Of a stretch of 64,000 nt of DNA, positions 33,717 to 41,621 are shown one piece after another (the stretch's first letter is position 1; each line of letters begins with the position of its first letter). The position numbers and the translations under genes were made by a program. The stretch spans positions 1 to 64,000 of the forward strand of contig NZ_LYXE01000072.1 of the NCBI RefSeq assembly GCF_002532075.1, in the 5' to 3' direction. Under the pieces are notes generated by a model. It saw only the letters and a list, made by a program, of their open reading frames with translations, made no database searches and was not told where the DNA came from. The DNA comes from Candidatus Chloroploca asiatica. Its GTDB lineage: Bacteria; Chloroflexota; Chloroflexia; Chloroflexales; Chloroflexaceae.

Positions 33717-35243
33717 TCAGGCGTGAAAGGTTACGACGACTTTCCCAAACTGGACTTTCGCCTGGTCGGGGAGTGGGGTTGGGACGTTGGGGAGCAAGCG
33801 CTCGCCATTGATCCGCGTGTGGTTGGTGCTATCGAGATCGGTCAGCATCCACTGACCGTCTTTGTGCGTGATCCGTGCATGCTTGCGGCTGACGCCACCT
33901 GTTTCACCGCCAAATGAGGTAAGGTCAATCTCGGGAAAGATACTACTCACCGGATCTTCGCGGCCGACGATGATTTCGGCCCGATCAGTGGGCAAGGTCA
34001 GCATTTGCCCGCCGTCAGCGATGACAAAATGCGGACCGAGCGGCGGCGGGGCGACCGGGGCCGGCGGGGCGACCGGGGCCGGGGGCGCTACCGGGGCCAC
34101 CGCAACCGGGGCCGGGGGCGCTACCGGGGCCACCGCAACCGGAGCTGCATCTGGAGCAAGGCCGAGTTTGTTCAATTCATCCTGAGCACGGCTCAACACC
34201 TCACGCGCTTCGGCGAGACCAGCCGAGACGGCCGCAGGTGTTGCTGCCCCAAACGTGGCCTGCATTTGCTCGAACTGACTGATGATCTGTTGCTGGCGGG
34301 CCACGGTTGCCTGCAGGGCACTGACCACCGCAGGGTCAACGGTCGGTGCGGGAGGTACAAGCGCTGCCAGCGAAGCCTCGATACGCGTATAGGCCTCACG
34401 TGCCTCGGCCAGACCAGCGAGAACTGCAGCGGGCGTATCGGCCCCAAAGGTGGCTTGCATCTGTTCAAACTGAATGATGATCTGCGCCTGGCGGGCAAGC
34501 TCGGCCTCGAGTTCGTTGCGCTGTGCTTCGTAGCTCGCGACATCCACTGGCGCAGGGGCGACCGGCGCGGACGCGCTTACGCTTGGCTCGGCCTCTAGCG
34601 CTGGTGCAGGGGCAACTGGCTCAGCCACGATGGGCATGGCAGACGCTGGTTCGGCCTCGGGCTCAGATACAATCGGCACTGCCTCCATCACGGGCGCAGG
34701 AGCCACCGGCTCGGCTTCGACCGGCGCAGGGGCCACCGGCTCGGCTTCGACCAGCGCAGGGGCCACCGGCTCGGCTTCGACCGGCGCAGGGGCCACCGGC
34801 TCAGGCGCGACGAGTTCGGCCTCGGGTTCAGATACAATCGGCACTGCCTCCATCACGGGCGCAGGGGCCACCGGCTCGGTCTCGACGGGGGCAGGAACGG
34901 TCAGTTCGGGCAGCGTTGGTGGTGACTCAGGGGCAGCGGGAACCTCAAGGGGAACCTGAGCGGACGAAGGAGGTGACCCTGGGTGCGCCGAAGCCGCGGC
35001 AAGTTGCTGCCAGAGCATCTGCAGATCGGCGCCACAATTGTCACAAAATGCCTCACCGGGCAACACCGAGGCGCCGCAACTCGGGCACACCGGTGCCGTC
35101 GTCAAGACCGGGGCAGGGGCAGCAGTCACCGCCACGGGGGGCGGAGGCGAGGCCGGCAGATCATTGGTCAAACGAGCGCCACACTGGTCACAAAAGCGAT
35201 TGGCTGGATCATTCAGCGCACCGCACGAGGGACAGGTAATCAT
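33717..35243 (-). CDS. Zinc-ribbon and FHA-domain adaptor protein
   Basis: About 508 residues. The N-terminus carries two zinc ribbons (CPSCGALNDPANRFCDQCG and CPSCGASVLPGEAFCDNCG). A long Ala/Pro/Glu/Val-rich linker with repeated APVEAEPVAP units follows. Two nearly identical helical repeats of about 40 residues (Q-I-I-x-Q-F-E-Q-M-Q-A-T-F-G-A) come next. The C-terminal FHA domain has IIVGRED, VSRKHARI, STNHTRINGERL. FHA domains bind phosphothreonine, so this is likely the reader of the local PP2C/kinase system. ATG 35243 lies five bases after AGGAG; the Shine-Dalgarno site is just upstream of the VWA stop, so the four genes form one unit. Confidence 0.93.
   Translation of the reverse strand: MITCPSCGALNDPANRFCDQCGARLTNDLPASPPPPVAVTAAPAPVLTTAPVCPSCGASVLPGEAFCDNCGADLQMLWQQLAAASAHPGSPPSSAQVPLEVPAAPESPPTLPELTVPAPVETEPVAPAPVMEAVPIVSEPEAELVAPEPVAPAPVEAEPVAPALVEAEPVAPAPVEAEPVAPAPVMEAVPIVSEPEAEPASAMPIVAEPVAPAPALEAEPSVSASAPVAPAPVDVASYEAQRNELEAELARQAQIIIQFEQMQATFGADTPAAVLAGLAEAREAYTRIEASLAALVPPAPTVDPAVVSALQATVARQQQIISQFEQMQATFGAATPAAVSAGLAEAREVLSRAQDELNKLGLAPDAAPVAVAPVAPPAPVAVAPVAPPAPVAPPAPVAPPPLGPHFVIADGGQMLTLPTDRAEIIVGREDPVSSIFPEIDLTSFGGETGGVSRKHARITHKDGQWMLTDLDSTNHTRINGERLLPNVPTPLPDQAKVQFGKVVVTFHA
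34190..34480. repeat. Intragenic duplication within the FHA protein gene
   Basis: Two DNA copies of about 120 bases (near 34190-34290 and 34390-34480) encode the near-identical helical repeats, and a further array at about 34690-34800 repeats a 30-base unit encoding APVEAEPV. The identity at DNA level points to recent duplication. Confidence 0.8.
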
Positions 35244-35253
35244 CATGACTCCT

Positions 35254-36510
35254 TCACACATCTGCTTCATCCAATTTCTGGGTCAACCGGCGGGTCGCAT
35301 AGCGCAACTCTTTCTGGCCTTCAGCACTCAACCCACTCCCCTGTTCAAGCTGATCGGCCTGAGCGGTCGTCTTCGCCGCAAGATCTAGTTCGCCGAGGTC
35401 AAGCAAGCGCGTTGCGGCAGCACGAAGTTTCTGCGTTGCCCCAGAGAGATTGCCAAGCTCTGCCTCAGCGAGCGCCCGGGTCTGCAGCTTGAAGGCAGTG
35501 ACTTTCTCGACAAGATTCATCACCCGTGGGTCATAGACAGGGGCCGCAGCCTCGGTAGTGAAGGACAACAACAGATCCTGTTTCACCACCTCAGGCCCAG
35601 ATGCACCGGGAAGGGTAGCGTGCAATTCGGCCTGGGCAATACGGAAGGTACCAGCGGAACGTACGGGAACCATCAGATCGAGCACGACACTATTGACCTG
35701 TCCATGGACGAGATCGCCGAGTTTAACGGCAACTTCGCTCTCGCCAATGGGCTGATAACCAAGATTGGCGATAGTTGGGGTTGCACGATGCACAGCGCGG
35801 GGAACAACTTCTTTGACGAGCCGGAGCAAGAGACGGGCATCCGTAGCGGCTGTGCCCTGCGCACTACGGAGCGCACGCTGAAAGAAGGTTGCAATCTGTG
35901 CCGGTTCAGCGATATAGTCAGAGACCCCGCCAGTCGCGTCAGCGAGATCATCAAGCAACTTCTCATTCCACTCGACCCCAAGGCCCAAGGCGGTTATGCG
36001 AACCCCGGCCTGCCCGAGGTCATTGGCAAGAGTACGACAGAGATCCTCATCACCCCAGGTTTGCCCATCAGTGAGGAGCACGAGATAACTGAGGCGGTCG
36101 GGGCCAAGGTATTTTTGCAACTCGGCCTGGCCGGCTTGCAGACCAAGGGACATCGCGGTACCACCCGACTCGGTAATCGTATTGACCGCCGCAAGGAGAG
36201 CCGCAGGATCAGTTGCGGGCGTCGCTGGCACCAGGGTCTGCACCGTATCATCAAAGATGACAATTGAAACCACATCCGCCGGGGTCAACGTCTCGATAAC
36301 GCGGCTTGTAGCGGCCTTCATACTCTCAAGCTTGGCACCCTGCATCGAACCCGAGCGGTCAAGCACAAAACAGAAATTGAGTGGCACGGGCACCGAGGGT
36401 TGGGTCGCGGGGGTAGCCTCGACAAGCAGATAGGCTACCTGGGGCGTACCGGTCACAGGTAGGGGCGCCCGCCCCCATGTACATGTCAACGTGACGGCAT
36501 CAGCCATCAT
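35254..36510 (-). CDS. VWA-domain protein with intact MIDAS metal site
   Basis: A 418-residue protein with a von Willebrand A domain at about 40-215. The MIDAS residues are present: DRSGSM (Asp51, Ser53, Ser55), Thr in SGGTAMSLGL and Asp in LLTDGQTWGD. A beta-sandwich-like region and a helical C-terminal tail rich in Ala/Leu follow (TQKLRAAATRLLDLGELDLA). There is no signal peptide or membrane helix, so it is probably cytoplasmic. Its ATG overlaps the stop of the pseudokinase-phosphatase gene (ATGA), indicating translational coupling. VWA proteins often act as scaffolds with phosphatases or MoxR ATPases; no MoxR gene is here. Confidence 0.93.
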   Translation of the reverse strand: MMADAVTLTCTWGRAPLPVTGTPQVAYLLVEATPATQPSVPVPLNFCFVLDRSGSMQGAKLESMKAATSRVIETLTPADVVSIVIFDDTVQTLVPATPATDPAALLAAVNTITESGGTAMSLGLQAGQAELQKYLGPDRLSYLVLLTDGQTWGDEDLCRTLANDLGQAGVRITALGLGVEWNEKLLDDLADATGGVSDYIAEPAQIATFFQRALRSAQGTAATDARLLLRLVKEVVPRAVHRATPTIANLGYQPIGESEVAVKLGDLVHGQVNSVVLDLMVPVRSAGTFRIAQAELHATLPGASGPEVVKQDLLLSFTTEAAAPVYDPRVMNLVEKVTAFKLQTRALAEAELGNLSGATQKLRAAATRLLDLGELDLAAKTTAQADQLEQGSGLSAEGQKELRYATRRLTQKLDEADV

Positions 36511-38066
36511 ATGCCTCCGGGAATATCAGCAAAACGGACAAGAATCGACGCAATATTATCTTCGCCGCCGGCACGATTCGCCGCAGCGATCAGGCGCTCA
36601 CAGATCACGTGGGGATCATCATCAGCGGCCAGCAACAGTTCCATCTCGGGATCGTGGGTCATCTCCCACTGCCCATCAGAGCAGAGGAGCAGGGCATCAC
36701 CAGCGCGGACGCGCTCGTGAAAGATATCAACTTCAACTTCACGGCGATCGCCGAGCGAACGCAACACGGCATTGCGTTGAGGATGGGTATAAATATCTTG
36801 ATCGGCAATCTGACCAAGATCAACCAAGCGTTGCACCAGCGAATGGTCTTTGCTGATCCTGATGAGGCGCCCCTCGTGATAGCGATAGGTACGACTATCA
36901 CCAACATTGCCGACGGTCACCCGATCACCAACAACCAGCGCCATCGTAAGGGTCGCGCCCATATCATTGCCCTGGGCACGGGCCTCGTTGACCACCGCCT
37001 CATTCGCGGCCAGCACTGCACGGCGGACAAGTTCCCCGACTTCCACCTGGTTATAGCCGTGCTCAGGATCAAGCGCCTGGGCCAGGTACGCCTGCATCAC
37101 GAGTTGCGCCGCAGCCCGCATCGCGAGGCCACTGGCGAGCTCACCTGCCGCGTGGCCGCCCATGCCATCCGAGACAAGATAGAGGCCGATAGCCTGGAAG
37201 GAGCTATTATTATTTGCGGCGAGTTGCAAGGTCAGGTAACTATCTTCATTATGGTCACGCACGATCCCAACATGCGTTGCGGCCCCAACGATCTGGCGCA
37301 AACAAACCGGCAAGGCACGTTCAGCCCGCATCGCTTCGAGACGCGTGAGCAGCGTGAGCGCATTGGTACACTCACCAGTACGTACCTGACGCAACAACAG
37401 AGGCAAACCCGGCTGTTCAGCCTCTGCAGCGGCGGCAGCCTCTTCACTCAAGCGTCGGGTTGTACGCGGCGTGACCGTCAACTGCTCGAGCAATTCAGCA
37501 AGGGCCATCAAATCGGTGCGCACCGCCGCCGAGGCCTGGTCAGCCTCAACCCGACGCAAACCGGCAGCATCACGGAGACGCACGCGACCACTGGGCATCA
37601 CCTCAAGATCGGTCATTGCCAGCGAACCGAGCACCAGCGCGTGGTCGTGCAAATAGACGAGCAGCCGGGCGAGCGTCATACCAAGATCAAGCGCCGCAAA
37701 TTCATCAAGCGGGGCGGCGAGCGTCGTTGGCCCGTGATCGTGCAAGAGCGTCAGGACGAGATCATCCTCGGCAACCTGGGCGACAACCTCGGGCAAAAGG
37801 AGGCGCACCTCTTCAGCATCAATCGTCGGCACCAGGGCCGGGCCAATGAGGGCATCGGGCGTGGTCAGGGTGGCCCGATAGCTCCGCTCATCAAGGGCTG
37901 CGCCACAGTCATTGCAAAACGCATCACCAGCCTCATTAGAGAGCGAGCCACAGGCCCAGCAGCGTTGCCAGGGCATCGTATCGACGACACTGATCGTACC
38001 AGAGCGATCGCCCTCGGGGAGCACATAGCGGTCGGCAAACAGATTGGGGGCTGACTGGTTCATCAT
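36507..38066 (-). CDS. Zinc-ribbon pseudokinase fused to PP2C phosphatase
   Basis: A 519-residue protein. The C-terminal 255 residues are an active-looking PP2C: DHNEDSY, VSDGMGGHAAGE, GNVGDSRTYRY, DHSLVQRLVDLGQI, LLCSDGQWEM and GGEDNI. The N-terminal 240 residues resemble a Ser/Thr kinase that lost catalysis. LHDHALVLGSLAMTDLEV lies where LHxxGIVHxDLKPxN is expected, with Ser148 in place of the catalytic Asp. RVRLRDAAGL takes the place of KLxDFGL, and TDLMALAELLEQL the place of the F helix. A C-x2-C...C-x2-C zinc ribbon (36-54) is inserted in the would-be N-lobe. ATG 38066 or 38063 both follow AGGAG. It overlaps the VWA gene by four bases. Confidence 0.9.
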   Translation of the reverse strand: MMNQSAPNLFADRYVLPEGDRSGTISVVDTMPWQRCWACGSLSNEAGDAFCNDCGAALDERSYRATLTTPDALIGPALVPTIDAEEVRLLLPEVVAQVAEDDLVLTLLHDHGPTTLAAPLDEFAALDLGMTLARLLVYLHDHALVLGSLAMTDLEVMPSGRVRLRDAAGLRRVEADQASAAVRTDLMALAELLEQLTVTPRTTRRLSEEAAAAAEAEQPGLPLLLRQVRTGECTNALTLLTRLEAMRAERALPVCLRQIVGAATHVGIVRDHNEDSYLTLQLAANNNSSFQAIGLYLVSDGMGGHAAGELASGLAMRAAAQLVMQAYLAQALDPEHGYNQVEVGELVRRAVLAANEAVVNEARAQGNDMGATLTMALVVGDRVTVGNVGDSRTYRYHEGRLIRISKDHSLVQRLVDLGQIADQDIYTHPQRNAVLRSLGDRREVEVDIFHERVRAGDALLLCSDGQWEMTHDPEMELLLAADDDPHVICERLIAAANRAGGEDNIASILVRFADIPGGI

Positions 38067-38102
38067 CTTCTCCTGGAGGCCTCGCGGAACTTCACCACAC
38101 GA

Positions 38103-39356
38103 TCAGACCACACGGGCCATCACAACCGTAATATTATCCTTGCCCCCGCCCTCGTTGGCGCGAGCGACTAACTGCGCACACGCCTGAGCAACCGAGGAAG
38201 CATTGAGTACCATACGAGCGAGTTCTTCATCCTCAACATGGTTGACCAGGCCATCCGAGCAGAGCAAAAGTGTATCACCGGGAGCCAGCGCATGGCTACG
38301 CGTATCGACCTCTAGGGTCGGATCACCACCAAGCGAACGATAGACCACATTGCGTTGCGGATGCATACGCGCCTGGGCGGGCGTGATCTGCCCAATATCA
38401 ACCAGGCGAGCCACCAGGCTATGGTCAGTCGTCAGTTGCACCCAGGGCAAGCCCTCGTTGACCACCCCAGCCGGATTAATCAGATAGGCACGACTATCGC
38501 CAACGTGCCCAAGATGCACGCGCCGACCGACAACTAGCGCAACGGTCATGGTTGTGCCCATGCCCTGCTGATTAGCATGGGTCTGGGCGTGCTGGTAGAC
38601 GATCTGATTCGCCTGCAAAACTGCCCGTTGCAACAATTCATGCCAGCCAGCATCAGTGGTGGGCACACCATAGCTCAACGCTTTGACCAGATAGGTTTTC
38701 AGGGTCGTTGTCGCCAGAGTCGACGCCACATCGCCCGCCTGATGCCCACCCATCCCATCGGCGACGATCAGCAACGTACCAATTGTATCATCAGCCGTCG
38801 TAAATTCACCAGTATAAAACGTATCTTCATTGACTGGTCGCACCATCCCGATATCAGTACGTGAAGCGATCTGCAACCGTGGTAAGGGCGACACGCGGGG
38901 CACCGTCTGAAGATCAGGCCGCAGCGGGGTTCCACAGGCAATGCAATACCTAGCGCTGGCGCGATTACCTCGGCCACAGATAGCGCATGGGAGCGGGAAG
39001 AGACGCTGGGCGGGCAAACACCCAGTCACCTGCACCGTCTCACGCCCGAGCGCGATCTGGGTCGCCAGACTATCAAGGATCTGCGAGAGATCCTTAATGG
39101 CTGCGGCGGCGGTTGCACGCGCGACCCCATCCGTCGACGCAAGGCGTTGCCGCCAGAACGTCACCCCCGACTCAACGACAGCCAGAAGCTCAGGCAAACT
39201 AAGGGTATCAGGAGCTAAGTGGAGGCGGCGGCCCCCTGACAAGGCGATCTCTTCGGGTTCATCGCCCACAACGGCACCGCAGCGGGTGCAGTAGCGTGCC
39301 CCCGGGCTAAGGCTTGTCCCACAGACAGAACAGGATCGGGAACCCACAGCGGTCAC
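38103..39356 (-). CDS. PP2C-family phosphatase with two zinc ribbons
   Basis: A 417-residue protein. Zinc ribbons lie at about 8-28 (CSVCGTSLSPGARYCTRCG) and 122-142 (CAICGRGNRASARYCIACG), separated by a helical segment of about 85 residues. The PP2C domain follows with VNEDTFYT, ADGMGGHQAGD, GHVGDSRAYL, DHSLVARLVDIGQI, LLCSDGL and GGKDNITVVM, all metal ligands present. It removes phosphate from Ser/Thr in the cytoplasm. The GTG start has AAAGGGG eight bases upstream. It is the first gene of the PP2C / pseudokinase-PP2C / VWA / FHA unit, 36 bases ahead of the next. Confidence 0.94.
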   Translation of the reverse strand: MTAVGSRSCSVCGTSLSPGARYCTRCGAVVGDEPEEIALSGGRRLHLAPDTLSLPELLAVVESGVTFWRQRLASTDGVARATAAAAIKDLSQILDSLATQIALGRETVQVTGCLPAQRLFPLPCAICGRGNRASARYCIACGTPLRPDLQTVPRVSPLPRLQIASRTDIGMVRPVNEDTFYTGEFTTADDTIGTLLIVADGMGGHQAGDVASTLATTTLKTYLVKALSYGVPTTDAGWHELLQRAVLQANQIVYQHAQTHANQQGMGTTMTVALVVGRRVHLGHVGDSRAYLINPAGVVNEGLPWVQLTTDHSLVARLVDIGQITPAQARMHPQRNVVYRSLGGDPTLEVDTRSHALAPGDTLLLCSDGLVNHVEDEELARMVLNASSVAQACAQLVARANEGGGKDNITVVMARVV

Positions 39357-39605
39357 TGGTTACGCCCCTTTGAGCTTGCACATCGCACTGAGTAGGACGT
39401 TGGGCAGGGTAAAAAGGATGCAGCCTGAAGCTATGCTGATTATAGCATACCCGCCATAGTATCTTCTGGGTATTGACTTGAAAACCAGGCGTTATTGTCT
39501 ATAGTTCAAGATGATGCGCATAGGCCCTTTGCAAAAATGCAAGTAGAGAGCCCGAAAAAGCCATTATGATGCCAAATACACAAACAGGAAGGGGTGTGCA
39601 CATCC

Positions 39606-39634
39606 TTGACAGGCCAATTTTCTTTACGTATAAT
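39606..39634 (+). promoter_or_regulatory. Perfect sigma-70 consensus promoter for the XRE-cupin regulator
   Basis: TTGACA (39606-39611), 17-base spacer, TATAAT (39629-39634): consensus in all three features. Transcription should begin near 39641, leaving about 80 bases of leader before ATG 39720. Confidence 0.93.
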
Positions 39635-39719
39635 ACATAAAGGCTCTAGAAAGGTACCTAAGCATAGTACCAGCCAAAGCCCTTCAAAACCATCCACTAG
39701 CCTCGGAAGGCGGTACACG

Positions 39720-40265
39720 ATGTCGCTCGGACAAAAAATCGGTCGGCTCCGCCAGGAGCGTGGACTGACCCTGCAGGAAGTTTCAGAAGGTTCCGGGCTG
39801 ACGCCTTCATTTCTCAGCCGCCTGGAACGGGACAAAGTCAATATTTCGGTAGCTAATCTGCGCAAACTAGCACAGTTTTTCAGTGTGCAGATGACCCATT
39901 TTTTTGAAGGTGAAGATAATCAACAGGTTGGGCAAATGATGCGCACCAGTGAGCGCATCAGGCTGAGCCTCGATGAGGCGCCTGTCCAAGTCTTTGCGCT
40001 GCTCCCACCTAATAGTGATCTTGAGGCTCGCTTGATCGAAGCTAGACCCGGCAGTGGGCAACAGAGTTTCTCGAGCCGGGGCAGCCAGATGGTGCTGGTA
40101 CTTGAGGGGGTCTTGAACTTTACCCTCGGTGATGAAGAGTATGCGCTCAATACAGGTGATACGCTCTTCTATCGCGACGATGTACCCAATAGCTGGGTCA
40201 ATACGGGGACAACGATAGCACACGTTTTAACGATTAGTGTCCTCAGTGGACGCGAGGATCGGTAG
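39720..40265 (+). CDS. XRE-family regulator with C-terminal cupin domain
   Basis: A 181-residue protein. An XRE helix-turn-helix at about 5-60 (IGRLRQERGLTLQEVSEGSG, SFLSRLERDKVNISVANL) is followed by a linker and a cupin barrel at about 105-178 (QMVLVLEGVLNFTLGDEEYA, NTGDTLFYRDDVPNSWVNTG). Such proteins bind DNA and sense a small ligand through the cupin. The regulated genes are unknown; it may control itself or the transporter 48 bases downstream. ATG 39720 follows GGAAGG and lies downstream of a perfect consensus promoter, so longer in-frame readings are not used. Confidence 0.93.
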   Translation: MSLGQKIGRLRQERGLTLQEVSEGSGLTPSFLSRLERDKVNISVANLRKLAQFFSVQMTHFFEGEDNQQVGQMMRTSERIRLSLDEAPVQVFALLPPNSDLEARLIEARPGSGQQSFSSRGSQMVLVLEGVLNFTLGDEEYALNTGDTLFYRDDVPNSWVNTGTTIAHVLTISVLSGREDR

Positions 40266-40313
40266 CGTAAAAACCCGGCCTATCATGCGCAGATAGCCTG
40301 CCCCAGGGATGGT

Positions 40314-41543
40314 ATGAGAACTTTTTTAGCTCGCTTTACAGCCCGCGATGTTTCGCGATGGGCGCTCGTGCTAGCTGCACTCTACATCGTTGGATGGATG
40401 ATCGTGCAGGCGATGTCAGCCCTGATCCCCTTTATCTTTGGGGCGATCCTTGCGTATCTCTTTCTTCCATTGGTGAATCAGTTCAACCCCCATATGCCGC
40501 GTTGGGCCGCCATCCTGCTAGTCTATCTGATTGTGCTTGGCTTCGTGGCAGCCTTCTTTGGCTTCCTGGTACCGCCGCTGGTTGATCAGGTTGGGCAACT
40601 TATTCGCGCCATCCCCGATATTCAGGTTATTCAACGCTGGGTCACAACCCTCATTGATGAGTACGAGCAGTTGCTCGCGAATCTGCCCGAAGGGATGCGC
40701 GAGGAGGTGCAAGGCTGGGTAACCGAGATTGTGGCCCAGGCGGCCAACACCTTACGTACCAACTTTATCGGTTATGTCCAGGATGTCGGTAATTTCCTGA
40801 TCGACAGCGTCTTCTCGGTTGTCAATACCGTCTCGTTTTTGCTTGGGTTCTTCTTGATCCCCTTCTGGCTCTTTTATGTATTGATGGATCAACAAGAAGG
40901 GCGCGATAAGCTTGATCGTTGGTTGCCCTCGTGGATCCGTACCGATTTCTGGACGGTGCTGACGATTATTGATTATGATTTCAGTGGCTACCTGCGTGGT
41001 CAGTTGTTGCTCGGGGCAGCCGTGGGCAGCGCGGCCGGAGTCGGTTTGCTGGTGCTGAATCTCGTGGGTTTTGAGGTTCCCTATGTGCTGCTGCTCGCCG
41101 TGATTGCCGGTGTCACCGAACTTGTTCCGATCATCGGGCCGATTCTTGGCTCGATTCCGGCGATTTTGCTCGGTTTTCTCGATTCGCCAACGACGGGCAT
41201 CGCGGTCTTGATCCTCTATGTGGTCATTCAGCAACTCGAGAACAATTTCCTGGTGCCGCGCATTGTCGGTGAGAGCGTGGGGCTCCATCCGGCAATCCTG
41301 ATGATCCTGCTGGTTGTGGGGGCGCAAGTCTTTGGCATTATCGGCGCAATCTTGTCGGCCCCGGTTGGGGCTGTGGCCCGTGACACCTTCAGCTATCTCT
41401 ATGGTCGGCTGCAAGAACCGCCGCGTGAGGCCGGGCTGCTTCCCAAACGAATGCACCTCGCCGGGATGCCTCTGCTGGTGATTGGGTCTCAGCCCAAGAG
41501 TGTGCCTGAGCAAGAGGCTGCGGAGGATGATAAAGAGGCGTAG
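40314..41543 (+). CDS. AI-2E (PerM/YhhT) family transporter
   Basis: A 409-residue membrane protein with about seven or eight helices. Family marks are the N-terminal hairpin (FIFGAILAYLFLPLVNQF), a long extracytoplasmic loop at about 95-165, the C-terminal block ELVPIIGPILGSIPAILLGF and QQLENNFLVPRIVGESVGLHP. The family includes the proposed AI-2 exporter TqsA and Na+/H+ antiporters; the substrate cannot be read from sequence. It follows the XRE-cupin gene by 48 bases, so co-transcription is likely. It ends at a long compound hairpin. Confidence 0.95.
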   Translation: MRTFLARFTARDVSRWALVLAALYIVGWMIVQAMSALIPFIFGAILAYLFLPLVNQFNPHMPRWAAILLVYLIVLGFVAAFFGFLVPPLVDQVGQLIRAIPDIQVIQRWVTTLIDEYEQLLANLPEGMREEVQGWVTEIVAQAANTLRTNFIGYVQDVGNFLIDSVFSVVNTVSFLLGFFLIPFWLFYVLMDQQEGRDKLDRWLPSWIRTDFWTVLTIIDYDFSGYLRGQLLLGAAVGSAAGVGLLVLNLVGFEVPYVLLLAVIAGVTELVPIIGPILGSIPAILLGFLDSPTTGIAVLILYVVIQQLENNFLVPRIVGESVGLHPAILMILLVVGAQVFGIIGAILSAPVGAVARDTFSYLYGRLQEPPREAGLLPKRMHLAGMPLLVIGSQPKSVPEQEAAEDDKEA

Positions 41544-41544
41544 G

Positions 41545-41605
41545 TTTTAACGCAGAGGCGCAGAGAGGTAGACCAGCTCTGCGCCTCTGAGTCTCTGCGT
41601 TAAAA
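41545..41605. terminator. Compound palindrome between convergent genes
   Basis: An inner 13-bp stem (CAGAGGCGCAGAG/CTCTGCGCCTCTG) is nested within outer arms TTTTAACGCAGAG/CTCTGCGTTAAAA. It resembles a dispersed CGCAGAGGCGCAGAG-type repeat and, with AAAA/TTTT ends, could terminate both flanking genes. Confidence 0.85.
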
Positions 41606-41621
41606 AGCAGGGCCGCCGAGG

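Noticed and set aside
36609-38054. Plus-strand open frame of about 480 codons
   Set aside because: Antisense of the pseudokinase-PP2C gene, which has full PP2C motifs and coupled neighbours.
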